A stretch of DNA of 64,000 bases, taken from assembly GCF_003932785.1 (NCBI RefSeq), contig NZ_RQYT01000009.1:29452-93451 (forward strand), given 5' to 3'. This document shows, piece by piece, positions 1-8,837 of the stretch. The notes under the pieces are model-generated. The model was not told the origin of the DNA. It saw only the letters and a list, made by a program, of their open reading frames with translations, and did no database searches. The position numbers were made by a program, and so were the translations under genes. Within the stretch, counting starts at the first letter, position 1, and each line of letters opens with the position of its first letter. The DNA comes from Arachnia propionica. GTDB lineage: Bacteria > Actinomycetota > Actinomycetes > Propionibacteriales > Propionibacteriaceae.

Positions 1-245
1 CGGCTGAGCGGCACCAGGAGCACGAGGGCCACCACGAGGAAGATCAACTGCCGGATCACGAAGTAGTACGGCGACTCCCCCTGCGCCAGGGCGATCACGG
101 CACTCGAGGAGAGCACCATCATCGTCCCGATGGCCGTCAGGATCACGGTGGAGAAGATGATGAGGTGATGATCGGCCATGGGCGATCGGGCGAAACTCCT
201 GACGAAGGAGTCCGCCGGGCGCGCGGCCACGGTCGTGCTGGACAT
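1..245 (-). CDS. ftsW: FtsW, septal peptidoglycan glycosyltransferase (5' part only)
   Basis: The first 81 codons of FtsW, the SEDS-family enzyme that polymerises lipid II at the septum together with FtsI; the rest lies beyond the left edge. Reading leftwards from the ATG at 245, there is a polar cytoplasmic head of about 25 residues, a first membrane span at about 28-52, a loop containing SPYYFVIRQ, and the start of a second span, which is the usual FtsW/SpoVE layout. A GAGGAG ribosome site lies just upstream. Unlike the rest of this operon, where genes overlap by 4 bp, 111 bp separate it from the stop of the upstream murD-like gene. I see nothing coding in that gap. The identification rests on the N-terminal pattern plus position. 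Confidence 0.85.
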   Translation of the reverse strand, partial: MSSTTVAARPADSFVRSFARSPMADHHLIIFSTVILTAIGTMMVLSSSAVIALAQGESPYYFVIRQLIFLVVALVLLVPLS

Positions 246-356
246 CTCACTCCTCGGACGCGGAAGGGGAAGACGGACGGCCGGCGCCCGCGTGCCATCC
301 TTCCTCCATGGTCGTGGCTACGGGGGCGATTGGGGCGGAGATCGGCCGCGTGTCGG

Positions 357-1283
357 TCAATCCGTGGTCGAGCCGAGCAGTCCCGAGCGGATGGCCTGCG
401 CGGGAGTCCCGACCCCGCGGGCCAGTGCCGCCGCCGCGCAGACGATCCCGACCCGGCCCGCCGCGTCGTCGACCTTCGCGAGTTCCAGGGCGGATCGTTG
501 CCGCTGGGCGACGAAGGCCCGGTCGACGATGAGGTCATCGACCACGCCAACCATCGAGACGGCGGGGATGCCGGTGGTGAACCCGACGGCGCGCGCCCCC
601 TCCGTGACCTCGGCCTCCTCGACCATCCGTTCCGTGGCGGGGTCCTCCACGTTGTAGACGCAGAAGTTCGTGACCCGCTCGTAGACCGTCGCCAGGTCGT
701 CGGCACGCTCCCCGGCATCGAGCACCGCGGCGGAGTGGAGGGCGAGGGTCTCCACCCCCTGCAGTTGGTCGGCGGAGAGTTCCACCACGAGGACGTCCGA
801 CGGGGCGTCGTCAAGCACCGCCTCGACCACGGGACGACCGCGCGAACCGGCCTCGGCCACCCGCATCCCGGCGGCACGGAGCATGGCGCCGACCAGCCGC
901 ACCACCTCGACCCGCTCCGGCGAGCCGGTGACCCCGAGCCACGGGACAAGAGGGCGCTCCTGCTGAAGTCGCCAGGCAAGCTCCACCTCACTCCACACCG
1001 GCACCCCGAGTTCCGCCGCCCGCACGGCCAGGGGGGCGGAACGGTCCCAGCCGGTGGAGAGCACCAGCACGTCCGTCCCCTCCGGCAGGGCGGCGGTGGC
1101 CCCCTCCCCCAGTCGCACGTCGACGTCGAGGGTGCCCAGCATGGCGGCCGGTTCCGTGAGGTTCGGGTCGTCGTCGAGGACCGTGACCTCCGCACCGAGC
1201 AGGACAAGCGCATCGGCGGCTGCCAGCCCGGAGCGCCCGAGACCGGCGACGACCGCGCGCCTGCCGTCGAGGCGCGCACTCAC
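357..1283 (-). CDS. MurD-like protein, degenerate and truncated (predicted inactive ligase)
   Basis: This gene sits in the murD slot of the cell-wall operon and is clearly MurD-derived. It has a Rossmann-like N-terminal domain (VAGLGRSGLAA near residues 12-22), a central domain containing CVYNVEDPATE (208-218), and the MurD-like stretch GARAVGFTTGIPAVSMVGVV. However, the ATP-binding loop GTNGKTT of Mur ligases is replaced by GSPERVE (120-126), the conserved segment around NxxxDHLDWH is missing near 190-198, and the whole C-terminal domain is absent: 308 residues against about 450-490. The frame is open throughout, so this is not a simple sequencing error. I chose the GTG at 1283, which overlaps the mraY stop (GTGA); an in-frame start at 1334 would lie inside mraY. 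Ligase activity is very unlikely. A scaffold or regulatory role, or early decay with MurD function supplied elsewhere, is inference. Confidence 0.8.
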   Translation of the reverse strand: MSARLDGRRAVVAGLGRSGLAAADALVLLGAEVTVLDDDPNLTEPAAMLGTLDVDVRLGEGATAALPEGTDVLVLSTGWDRSAPLAVRAAELGVPVWSEVELAWRLQQERPLVPWLGVTGSPERVEVVRLVGAMLRAAGMRVAEAGSRGRPVVEAVLDDAPSDVLVVELSADQLQGVETLALHSAAVLDAGERADDLATVYERVTNFCVYNVEDPATERMVEEAEVTEGARAVGFTTGIPAVSMVGVVDDLIVDRAFVAQRQRSALELAKVDDAAGRVGIVCAAAALARGVGTPAQAIRSGLLGSTTD

Positions 1284-2350
1284 TGCCCCGCCACCCATTC
1301 GGTGTAGAAGATGCCGACGGCGCTGGCGACGCACAGACCACAGATGATCCAGAACCGGATGACCACCGTCACCTCGGCCCAGCCCAACAGCTCGAAATGG
1401 TGGTGGATGGGCGACATCTTGAAGATGCGCTTACCCTTCGTGAGCTTGAAGTAGCCGACCTGCAGGGCGACCGAACCGGCCTCCATGACGAAGAGGAAGC
1501 CCATGACGACGAGCAGGAGTTCGGTGCGGGTGAGGATCGACATCCCGGCCAGCGCCGCACCGATCGCCATCGAGCCGGTGTCCCCCATGAAGATCTTCGC
1601 GGGTTTGGCGTTCCACCACAGGAAGCCGAAGCACGCGCCCGCCATCGCGAAGGCGACCACGGCGAGGTCGTAGGGGTCCCGGACCTCGTAGCAGAGGGGA
1701 CCGGAGCTGGAGCTGCGACCACACCACTGGTTGAACTGCCAGATGTTGACCAGGGTGAGGGCAGCGAAGACGAGCGTGGCGCTGCCCGCCAGCAACCCGT
1801 CCAGACCATCGGTGAGGTTCGTGGCGTTCGGCCAGGCCATGAGCAGGAAGACGATCCACAGCACCGCGAGGAAGAAAGGCAGGTGCAGCCACGGGATGTC
1901 CCGCAGGAAGGAGATGAACTGGGAGGCTGGGCGCAGACCGCGTTCATCCGGGAAGTTGAGGGCCAGCACCGCGAAGGTGCCGCCGATGAGGAACTGGCCG
2001 ACGAGCTTGCCCCGGGCCGTGAGACCCAACGAGCGCTCCTTCGAGATCTTGGCCCAGTCGTCGAGGAAGCCGAGGAAGCCCATCGCCGCGGTCACCCCGA
2101 TCAGCAGCAGCCCGGAGACCGTCACCGGTTGCCACAGGATGAGATGGGCGAGGAAGTACCCCACCACGACGGCGCCGACGATGACGACCCCACCCATCGT
2201 GGGGGTGCCGCGCTTGGTCAGGTGCTCCTGGGGGCCGTCGTCGCGGATGAACTGGCCGTACTGCCGTCGGATGAGGAACGTGATGAACCTCGGGGTGACC
2301 AGGAGGCTGATGAGCAGCGCCAACCCACCCGCGAGCAGGATCGTCTTCAT
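1280..2350 (-). CDS. mraY: MraY, phospho-MurNAc-pentapeptide transferase
   Basis: Integral membrane enzyme that transfers phospho-MurNAc-pentapeptide from its UDP carrier to undecaprenyl phosphate, making lipid I. At 356 aa it has the normal length and about ten hydrophobic spans. Family signatures are all present in order: GTPTMGG near residue 49, the aspartate pair in GFLDDWAK near 95, NATNLTDGLDGL near 175, FMGDTGS near 254, and the histidine motif SPIHHHFE near 313. The ATG overlaps the murF stop by 4 bp, and its own stop overlaps the GTG of the murD-like gene, so translation is probably coupled along the operon. Confidence 0.97.
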   Translation of the reverse strand: MKTILLAGGLALLISLLVTPRFITFLIRRQYGQFIRDDGPQEHLTKRGTPTMGGVVIVGAVVVGYFLAHLILWQPVTVSGLLLIGVTAAMGFLGFLDDWAKISKERSLGLTARGKLVGQFLIGGTFAVLALNFPDERGLRPASQFISFLRDIPWLHLPFFLAVLWIVFLLMAWPNATNLTDGLDGLLAGSATLVFAALTLVNIWQFNQWCGRSSSSGPLCYEVRDPYDLAVVAFAMAGACFGFLWWNAKPAKIFMGDTGSMAIGAALAGMSILTRTELLLVVMGFLFVMEAGSVALQVGYFKLTKGKRIFKMSPIHHHFELLGWAEVTVVIRFWIICGLCVASAVGIFYTEWVAGQ

Positions 2351-3780
2351 GGCTTCTCCTCCCCCACCGCAGCGGCGACCTCGGCGGCGACCCGCTCCAG
2401 GCCGATCCCCCGGGATCCCTTGACCAGCAGCACGTCACCGGGGGCGAGTGTCAGGGCGCAGGCCTCCTCACGGCTGCTGCACCGGGCGGCGACCCCGGCC
2501 GCGGAGGCCGCCGTCACGACCGCCTCGGCGTGCTCCCCCACCGCCAGGATCTCGTCCACGCGAAGGTCCGCGGCCAGCTCACCGACGGCCGCGTGCAGGG
2601 TGTCCGACAGGGGGCCGAGCTCCAGCATGTCCCCGAGGACCGCGATGAGCCTGGCCCCGGGGTGGCGTTGCCGCTGCACCGCGACCAGCTCGCTGGCCGT
2701 CCGGAGCGCCGCTGCCATCGAGTCGGGGTTGGCGTTGTAGGCGTCGTTGAGGACCAGGCGGTCCTCGGCGAGCCGCAGCAGCTCCATCCGCCAGCTGGAA
2801 CGGGGCTGGGCGGCGGAGAGCCTCTCGGCCGCGAGGGCGACGGGCATCCCGACGCACACCGCCGCGGCGGCGGCGGCGAGCGCGTTGCTCACCTGGTGCC
2901 GACCGATGACCTGGAGATCGACGGGGGCCTCCTCGGTGCGCCCCTCGCGGGTCACGCGCAGGGTGAAGGAGGCCTGCGAGGTGGGGCCGCAACGCACGTC
3001 CCGGGCGCCGACCTGCATCGCACCGTCGGGAAGGTCCCCCTCCCCGAACCAGACGAGACGCGCCCTCGTCCGACTCGCCATGCCGCGGCACGCGGGATCT
3101 TCGCCGTTGAGAACGGCCCAGCCCTCGGGGGCGAGGGCGGCGATGATCTCGGACTTGGCGGCGGCCGTCTGCTCGATGCCGCCGAACTCCCCCACGTGGG
3201 CGGTGCCGATGTTGAGCACCACCCCCACGTCGAGCCCGACCAGGGACGTGAGCCAGTCGATGTGACCGATGCCCCGCGCCCCCATCTCCGAGACGAGGAA
3301 ACGCGTGGTGGGCCCCACCCGGCAGGCCGTCACGGGAACGCCGATCTCGTTGTTCTGGCTGCCCACGGGGGCCACGGTCCCCCCGAGCCCCTCGAGCAGC
3401 TGGGCGAGCAGGTCCTTCGTCGAGGTCTTCCCGGAGGAGCCGGTCACGCCCAGGCTGACCATGCCCGCTGCCCGGGCCTCACGCACCACGCCCCTGGCCA
3501 ACCAGGACAGGCCCTTGACGGTGTCCTCGACGAGGAGGTGCGGCACCGGGGCATCCGTGACCCGCGTCGCCAGGATCGCGGCGGCGCCCGACTGCACCGC
3601 GGTCGGCGCGAAGTCGTGGCCATCCACCCGCTCACCCGGAATCGCGACGAACAGGGAGCCGGGGGTCACGTGCCGGCTGTCCAGGATGACGTCCGGCCCG
3701 ACCTCGACATCATCGCCGAAGACCTCAACGGGAGCCGGCTGCATGAGCTCGACCAGTTCGCTGAGCCGCCTGGCCCTCAT
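2347..3780 (-). CDS. murF: MurF, UDP-MurNAc-tripeptide D-Ala-D-Ala ligase
   Basis: Cytoplasmic ATP-dependent ligase that adds D-Ala-D-Ala to UDP-MurNAc-tripeptide. At 477 aa it has all three Mur-ligase domains: an N-terminal UDP-binding domain, a central ATPase with P-loop GVTGSSGKTST (about 112-122), and a C-terminal domain. The motif LNDAYNANPDSM near residue 345 is the MurF form of the Mur-ligase signature. Its intact P-loop contrasts directly with the ruined one in the MurD-like protein two genes downstream. Start and stop both overlap neighbours by 4 bp. Confidence 0.97.
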   Translation of the reverse strand: MRARRLSELVELMQPAPVEVFGDDVEVGPDVILDSRHVTPGSLFVAIPGERVDGHDFAPTAVQSGAAAILATRVTDAPVPHLLVEDTVKGLSWLARGVVREARAAGMVSLGVTGSSGKTSTKDLLAQLLEGLGGTVAPVGSQNNEIGVPVTACRVGPTTRFLVSEMGARGIGHIDWLTSLVGLDVGVVLNIGTAHVGEFGGIEQTAAAKSEIIAALAPEGWAVLNGEDPACRGMASRTRARLVWFGEGDLPDGAMQVGARDVRCGPTSQASFTLRVTREGRTEEAPVDLQVIGRHQVSNALAAAAAAVCVGMPVALAAERLSAAQPRSSWRMELLRLAEDRLVLNDAYNANPDSMAAALRTASELVAVQRQRHPGARLIAVLGDMLELGPLSDTLHAAVGELAADLRVDEILAVGEHAEAVVTAASAAGVAARCSSREEACALTLAPGDVLLVKGSRGIGLERVAAEVAAAVGEEKP

Positions 3781-5294
3781 CGATCACGTCCTTCCGTCTG
3801 GCGCCAGACATCCTGAGCCACCAGTGCATCGTCGAAGGGGTGAACCCGGCCCTGGATCTCCTGGCCACGTTCGTGTCCCTTTCCGAGGATGGCAACCACA
3901 CTACCGTCACCGGCCGTGGTAAGGGCGAACTCGATGGCGCGGCGCCGGTCGTCCACCTCGTGGACACGAGCCCTGAGGCCATGGGAACCGCTCAACATCT
4001 GTGCGCGGATCTCGTCGGGGGGCTCGGTCCGGGGGTTGTCATCCGTGACGACGAGGACGTCGCTCAGCTCCGCCGCGGCCCGCCCCATGAGTGGGCGTTT
4101 GACCTTGTCCCGGTCCCCGCCGCACCCGAGCACCGTCACGACCCGCGGGAATCCCTGGAGGGCCTCCAGGGTCGCGGACACGGCCTGCGGGGTGTGCGCG
4201 AAGTCGACGACGACGGTGGGGGCGCCGTCGGGGAGGTCCAGCACCTGCATCCGTCCCGGGACCTGCGCGTGGCGCAGTCCCTCGAGGATGACCTCCGGGT
4301 CGATGGCGGCGCGGTGCGCCATGGTGAAGGCGATGGCCGCGTCGATCATGTTGTGCCAGCCCGGCATGGCGAGTTCCAGCGGGAACCGACCCGCCGGGGT
4401 GTCGAGCACCGCACGCCCGCCCAGGGGATGGACGGGCTCGAAGGCGCTGAGGCGATGGTCGGCGTCCCGGGTCGTGCCGACGGTGTGGACGGGCAGGCCG
4501 TGCCCCCGGCACCGACGGGCCACCTCGACGCCCCGCTCGTCGTCGACCCAGACGACCGCCTGCCGCACCCGCTCCGGGCTGAACAGGGACGCCTTGGCCT
4601 CGAAGTACTCCTCGAGGCTCGCGTGGAAGTCGAGATGGTCGCGCCCCAGGTTGAGGAAGGCCGCCACGTCGAAGGTGAGGGAATCGACCCTGGCCAGGGC
4701 CATGGCGTGACTGGAGACCTCGAGCGCGACGCTGTCCACGCCGGCCTCCAGATAGCGGGCGAGGAGGCCCTGCAGGTCCGGGGCGTCGGGGGTCGTGACC
4801 GTCGCCCGCTCCGCCTCCAGGGTGTCCCCGTCCAGCCGGAACCCGAGGGTGCCCACCGTGCCCACCCGGTCACCCCGGGCACGCAGGATGGACTCGAGCA
4901 GGGCCACGGTGGTGGTCTTCCCGTTGGTCCCGGTCACCCCGAACAGCCGGAGCCGGTCCCCGGGGCGCCCGAACACCCGGGCGCTGATCTCGGCCGCGTC
5001 CGCGCGCAGTCGCCCGCTCACCAGGACCGGGACGTCGATCTCCCCGACCATGTCCCGGCCCTCGGCGTCGGTGAGGATCGCCGCCGCGCCCGAGGCCACG
5101 GCCTGCCGGGCGAAGCGCGCACCGTGGGTGCGGGCGCCCGGCAACGCGACGTAGATCTCGCCCGGCCGGACCAGCCGCGAGTCGATCCGCACCCCGGAGA
5201 CCGGGGTCGGCACACTCGGGCCGACGAGCCCGAGCCCGGCGACGACCTCCGCAAGAGGCGTCCCGAGCACGTGACGGGGTCGCAACGTACTCAT
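3777..5294 (-). CDS. murE: MurE, UDP-MurNAc-dipeptide diaminopimelate ligase
   Basis: Adds the third amino acid to UDP-MurNAc-L-Ala-D-Glu. At 505 aa it carries the ATP loop GVTGTNGKTTT near residue 118, the substrate-domain motif VVDFAHTPQAV, and the specificity motif DDNPRTEPP near 423. Known MurE enzymes with DNPR at this position use diaminopimelate rather than lysine. Whether the isomer is meso- or LL-DAP cannot be read from the sequence; propionibacteria typically use LL-DAP (inference). It lies between ftsI and murF with 4-bp overlaps at both ends. Confidence 0.96.
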   Translation of the reverse strand: MSTLRPRHVLGTPLAEVVAGLGLVGPSVPTPVSGVRIDSRLVRPGEIYVALPGARTHGARFARQAVASGAAAILTDAEGRDMVGEIDVPVLVSGRLRADAAEISARVFGRPGDRLRLFGVTGTNGKTTTVALLESILRARGDRVGTVGTLGFRLDGDTLEAERATVTTPDAPDLQGLLARYLEAGVDSVALEVSSHAMALARVDSLTFDVAAFLNLGRDHLDFHASLEEYFEAKASLFSPERVRQAVVWVDDERGVEVARRCRGHGLPVHTVGTTRDADHRLSAFEPVHPLGGRAVLDTPAGRFPLELAMPGWHNMIDAAIAFTMAHRAAIDPEVILEGLRHAQVPGRMQVLDLPDGAPTVVVDFAHTPQAVSATLEALQGFPRVVTVLGCGGDRDKVKRPLMGRAAAELSDVLVVTDDNPRTEPPDEIRAQMLSGSHGLRARVHEVDDRRRAIEFALTTAGDGSVVAILGKGHERGQEIQGRVHPFDDALVAQDVWRQTEGRDR

Positions 5295-7276
5295 TCCCAG
5301 GTCAGCGGCTCGTTGCGGGCCGGCGTGGTCGACGGCAGGACGTTGTACCGCGGCAGCGACATCTGGAGGATGCTGTTCACCACCGGCAGGGCCAGCTGGC
5401 TGCCGAGGTTGCCGTTGGTCGGGCGGTCCAGCACCACGTAGACGAGGATCTGCGGGTTCTCCGCCGGGGCGACACCGACGAACGACGCCGTGTAGCCGTT
5501 GTAGCAGCGGCAGTTCGCGTCGTAACGCTGCGCCGTGCCCGACTTCCCCGCCGTGCGGTACCCGGGGATGGCCCGTTCCCCGTCACCCACGCCGGTGATG
5601 ACGGACTCCATCATCTCCACCACCATCGACGAGGCCTCCTTCGAGATCACCCGACGTGAGGTCGGCTCGGCGAGGGCGATGGGGGTGCCGTCGGCCTGCG
5701 ACGCGGACCGCAGCACGTGCGGCTGGTGGTAGACCCCACCGTTGACCGCCGCGGACAGGGCGCCCGCCATCTGCACCGCGGACACGGAGAGCCCCTGCCC
5801 GAAGGAGATCTGGTCCCTCGTGTAGTCCGCCATGTCCGGTGCGGGCAGCTGCCCGGCCGTCTCGGCGGGCAACCCGGATCCCGGCTTCGAGCCGAGACCG
5901 AACTCGGTGAGGTACGAGTGCAGCTTGTCCTTGTCGAGCTGACGGGCCAGCTGGATCGTGCCGATGTTGGAGGACTGGGCGACGACCCCCCGGGCCGTCA
6001 GCTGGATGGTGCCGTGCTCGAAGGAGTCCGACACGTACCCGCCGCCCGAGGCGATCCGGCTCGGCACCGTGAGCTGGGTGTCGGGCGTGACGAGTCCGGA
6101 ATCCGCGAGGGCCGCCATGGTGAGGACCTTCTGCGTCGAGCCCGGCTCGTAGGCGGCGCTGACGGCACGGTTGCCAAGGTCGCTGACGTCGGCGTCGCCC
6201 GGCTTGGAGGAGTCGAAGCTCGGCGCGTTCGCCAGCGCCAGGATCTCCCCGTTGTTGACGTTCATCACGAGCGCGACGCCCGTGGCGGCGCCCGACTGCC
6301 GGATGCTCTCCGCCAACCGCTGCTCCGCGAACCACTGGAGGTCGGCATCGAGGGTCAGCGTGTAGGAGTTGCCGTTGACGGGTGGGGTCAGCACGTTGGT
6401 GCCGAGCGGGATGCGTCCGTACGTGGAGCGGTCGTAGACCTCGGAACCGACGGTTCCCGCCAGCTCCTGGTCGAGGGACCCCTCGAGACCCGTCATCCCC
6501 GTGCCCTCGCCGTTGACGAAGCCGATGACGTTGCTGGCCAGCGTGCGGCTGGGGTAGGTCCGGATCGGATCGGGTTCCGCGTAGAGCCCGTACCAGCGGC
6601 GCTTGCCGTCGCCGTCGATGCCCTTGCGCATGTCGGCCTCGATGCGCATCCACGTCGCGGCGGGGACCTTGCGCGCCACGACCTCGTACCGCGAGTTCTC
6701 CTTGAGCAGGATCTCGAGGTACTCCTCTTCGGAGCCACCGAGGTGGGTGGCGAGGATCTTGGCCACGGCGGCCGGGGCCGCCTCGGCCTCCTGCTGCTTC
6801 TTCTCGCTCATCGCGTAGCGCTTGTCGGCGCCGTTGGTCTGCACCTGGTCGGGGTCGACGGTCACCCTCATCGCGGCCTCGGCCCCGGCGAGGACGACCC
6901 CATTGCGGTCGACGAGGTAGCCCCGCTCGGGCAGGAGGTCACGGGTGTTCTGCATCTTCGCGGCCGCCTCGGCGGCGAAGGCCTGCGAGTCGAAGGCCTG
7001 GAGCTGGACGGCCCGCACCACACAGCCCATGAGCATCACGGTCAGGGCCAGCATGAACACGCGGATCCGGAACCGGGACCGCCCCACGGGCAGGTGGACG
7101 CCCTTCCGGTAGCGACGGCCACGGTTGCGTGCCGGTGAGGTCCTGGAGGTGCCACGCGCGGTGTCACGACGCGGAGCGGGTCGGGTCCCCCGGGACGAGG
7201 CCCCGCGGGCCTCCCCGGGGCGCGGACCACCCGATGGGCGACGACGGGGCGTCTCCCGCCCCTTCCCGGCGCTCAT
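5291..7276 (-). CDS. ftsI: FtsI / PBP3-type class B transpeptidase
   Basis: Septal peptidoglycan transpeptidase that works with FtsW. The 661-aa protein starts with a long basic, Arg/Pro/Gly-rich cytoplasmic tail (about residues 1-66), then one membrane anchor (about 70-92), a PBP dimerisation domain, and the transpeptidase domain with its three catalytic motifs: STQK in YEPGSTQKV, SSN in AQSSNIG, and KSGTAQ. No PASTA repeats are present at the C-terminus, which ends shortly after the catalytic domain. A long basic N-terminal tail is common in actinobacterial FtsI. It sits between ftsL and murE with 4-bp overlaps. Confidence 0.96.
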   Translation of the reverse strand: MSAGKGRETPRRRPSGGPRPGEARGASSRGTRPAPRRDTARGTSRTSPARNRGRRYRKGVHLPVGRSRFRIRVFMLALTVMLMGCVVRAVQLQAFDSQAFAAEAAAKMQNTRDLLPERGYLVDRNGVVLAGAEAAMRVTVDPDQVQTNGADKRYAMSEKKQQEAEAAPAAVAKILATHLGGSEEEYLEILLKENSRYEVVARKVPAATWMRIEADMRKGIDGDGKRRWYGLYAEPDPIRTYPSRTLASNVIGFVNGEGTGMTGLEGSLDQELAGTVGSEVYDRSTYGRIPLGTNVLTPPVNGNSYTLTLDADLQWFAEQRLAESIRQSGAATGVALVMNVNNGEILALANAPSFDSSKPGDADVSDLGNRAVSAAYEPGSTQKVLTMAALADSGLVTPDTQLTVPSRIASGGGYVSDSFEHGTIQLTARGVVAQSSNIGTIQLARQLDKDKLHSYLTEFGLGSKPGSGLPAETAGQLPAPDMADYTRDQISFGQGLSVSAVQMAGALSAAVNGGVYHQPHVLRSASQADGTPIALAEPTSRRVISKEASSMVVEMMESVITGVGDGERAIPGYRTAGKSGTAQRYDANCRCYNGYTASFVGVAPAENPQILVYVVLDRPTNGNLGSQLALPVVNSILQMSLPRYNVLPSTTPARNEPLTWE

Positions 7277-7752
7277 GCCTCCCCCGTCGTGTTCTCGGCC
7301 CCGGCGTCGGGCGCCGTGGGCAGCGGATCGGCGGGCACGTTGCGCGTGATGTACGGCGCCTCGTCGCCCTTCACGGGCCGGGGCTCCCCGAGGAGTGTCC
7401 CCGTCGACAGGTCGACGAAGGCCGGGAACGGGTTGGGCACCATCCCGAGCTGCGCGGCGCGCAGCGCCAGGGACCCGGGGCTCGCCACCTGCTGGAGCTC
7501 GCTGGTGAGCTCCGCCTCCTCGTAGGACAACGCGGTGGCCTCCTTCCGCAGGGCCGAGAGTTCACGCGACTGGGCGCCCACCTGGGTGGTGATGATCATG
7601 ACCGCGGCCATGCCCACCACCACGAGGCCTGCCAGGATGAGCAGGAAACCGAAAGTGGACACGCTGGACGGGGCCGCGGCGATACGCAGGCGGCCGCGAG
7701 GGACCGGGGTCGGCTCGATGACGACGTCCCGGTCGAGGATGGTGGTGCTCAC
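7273..7752 (-). CDS. ftsL: FtsL-like divisome membrane protein
   Basis: Small bitopic protein of 159 aa occupying the ftsL slot between rsmH and ftsI. It has a cytoplasmic head of about 35 residues, a single membrane span at about 34-55, a heptad-like coiled-coil stretch (about 60-90, rich in Leu/Ala/Glu), and an extracytoplasmic tail containing LALRAAQLGMVPNP, where FtsL/DivIC-type proteins carry the AxxLGM motif. The tail after that is Pro/Ala/Glu-rich. FtsL proteins are poorly conserved in sequence, so position, topology and this motif together support the call. Confidence 0.85.
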   Translation of the reverse strand: MSTTILDRDVVIEPTPVPRGRLRIAAAPSSVSTFGFLLILAGLVVVGMAAVMIITTQVGAQSRELSALRKEATALSYEEAELTSELQQVASPGSLALRAAQLGMVPNPFPAFVDLSTGTLLGEPRPVKGDEAPYITRNVPADPLPTAPDAGAENTTGEA

Positions 7753-8702
7753 GCTGCCTCCTTGATCCGTTGGGCTGCGCGGAGTCGGGCCGACGCCGCG
7801 CGTGGGTTGTTCTCGATCTCCTCCTGGCCGGGCCTCTCGGCTCCCCGGGTGAGGAGCTGGAGTTCCGGCCGAAGGTGTTCCGGCACCACCGGCATGTCGC
7901 GGGGTGCCCGGTCGCTGGCCAGATCGGCGAGGGCCTGCTTGACCTGGCGGTCCTCCAGGGAGTGGTAGGCCAGTACCGCGATCCGGCCCTGCACCCGAAG
8001 CGATCCGATCGCCGCGGGCAGGAACCGCGCCAGCCCCCGCATCTCGTCGTTGACCTCGATGCGCAGCGCCTGGAAGGTCCGCTTGGCCGGATGCCCTCCG
8101 CTGTGCCGGGCAGCTGCGGGGATGGCCGCCGCGATCACGTCGACGAGGCGGGCCGAGGTGGTGAACGGCTGCCGGTCACGTTCCGCGACGATGGCCGTCG
8201 CGATGCGGTCGGCGAAGCGTTCCTCCCCGTAGCGCCGGAGGATCCGTGCGATGTCGGCGGCGCTCCACGAGTTGAGGATGTCAGCGGCCGTCACCCCGCC
8301 GTCCGGATCCATGCGCATGTCGAGCGGCGAGTCGACGCGGTAGGCGAAGCCACGCTCCGCCCGATCGATCTGGAGGGAGCTCAGCCCGAGGTCCGCGAGG
8401 ACGGCATCCGCTCCAGCGATGCCCAGCCCGGCGAGGACCTCCTCGATCTCGTCGTGGACCGCCCGCACGAGGACGGCACGTTCGGCGAGATCCCCCAGGC
8501 GCTCCCGGGCCACCTCCAGGGCGTCAGGGTCCCTGTCGATGCCGACGAGCCTGGCCTGAGGTGCCGCCTCGAGCACGGCGCGGGCGTGGCCGGCCAGCCC
8601 GAGGGTGCAGTCCACGTAGACCGATCCCGGACGACTCAGGGCGGGGGCCAGCAACTCGACGATCCGCGTCACCATGACGGGGTCGTGCACATCCGTGAAC
8701 AT
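7749..8702 (-). CDS. rsmH: RsmH, 16S rRNA (cytosine-1402-N4)-methyltransferase
   Basis: S-adenosylmethionine-dependent methyltransferase (MraW) that modifies C1402 of 16S rRNA in the ribosomal P site. At 317 aa it begins FTDVHDPVM, the usual RsmH opening, followed by a SAM-binding loop (VDCTLGLAGHA), RGFAYRVDSPLDMRMD, and HPAKRTFQALRIEVNDE, all family signatures. I chose the ATG at 8702 because a GGAAGGGAGGG ribosome site precedes it; an in-frame GTG at 8765 would add 21 unconserved residues. Its stop overlaps ftsL by 4 bp. A structured leader lies between it and mraZ. Confidence 0.95.
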   Translation of the reverse strand: MFTDVHDPVMVTRIVELLAPALSRPGSVYVDCTLGLAGHARAVLEAAPQARLVGIDRDPDALEVARERLGDLAERAVLVRAVHDEIEEVLAGLGIAGADAVLADLGLSSLQIDRAERGFAYRVDSPLDMRMDPDGGVTAADILNSWSAADIARILRRYGEERFADRIATAIVAERDRQPFTTSARLVDVIAAAIPAAARHSGGHPAKRTFQALRIEVNDEMRGLARFLPAAIGSLRVQGRIAVLAYHSLEDRQVKQALADLASDRAPRDMPVVPEHLRPELQLLTRGAERPGQEEIENNPRAASARLRAAQRIKEAA

Positions 8703-8775
8703 CGTTGCGGCCCTCCCTTCCGACTCGTTTCCCCAAGCTCCCACCCGTGACAGGGGTTCCTTCACCGGAATCGCA

Positions 8776-8829
8776 CCTGGCCTCGGGGAAGTAAGGCCAG
8801 GGTCGGCCCCGGTGACGGACCTCCGTCAC
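8776..8829 (-). ncRNA. Paired hairpins upstream of rsmH, candidate mraW RNA motif
   Basis: The 135-bp gap between mraZ and rsmH holds two perfect inverted repeats: an 8-bp stem (8776-8783 with 8794-8801, 10-nt loop) and a 7-bp stem (8812-8818 with 8823-8829, 4-nt loop). A conserved structured RNA, the mraW motif, has been described from actinobacteria at this place in the operon. Whether this leader fits that consensus cannot be judged without a covariance model. A simple attenuator or an mRNA-stability element is the alternative. Confidence 0.45.
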
Positions 8830-8837
8830 GGGTCGGG

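Noticed and set aside
246..356. A leftover of the missing MurD C-terminal domain in the gap before ftsW
   Set aside because: None of the minus-strand frames gives MurD C-terminal motifs such as the DSKATNP-like segment; the gap is too short for more than 37 codons.
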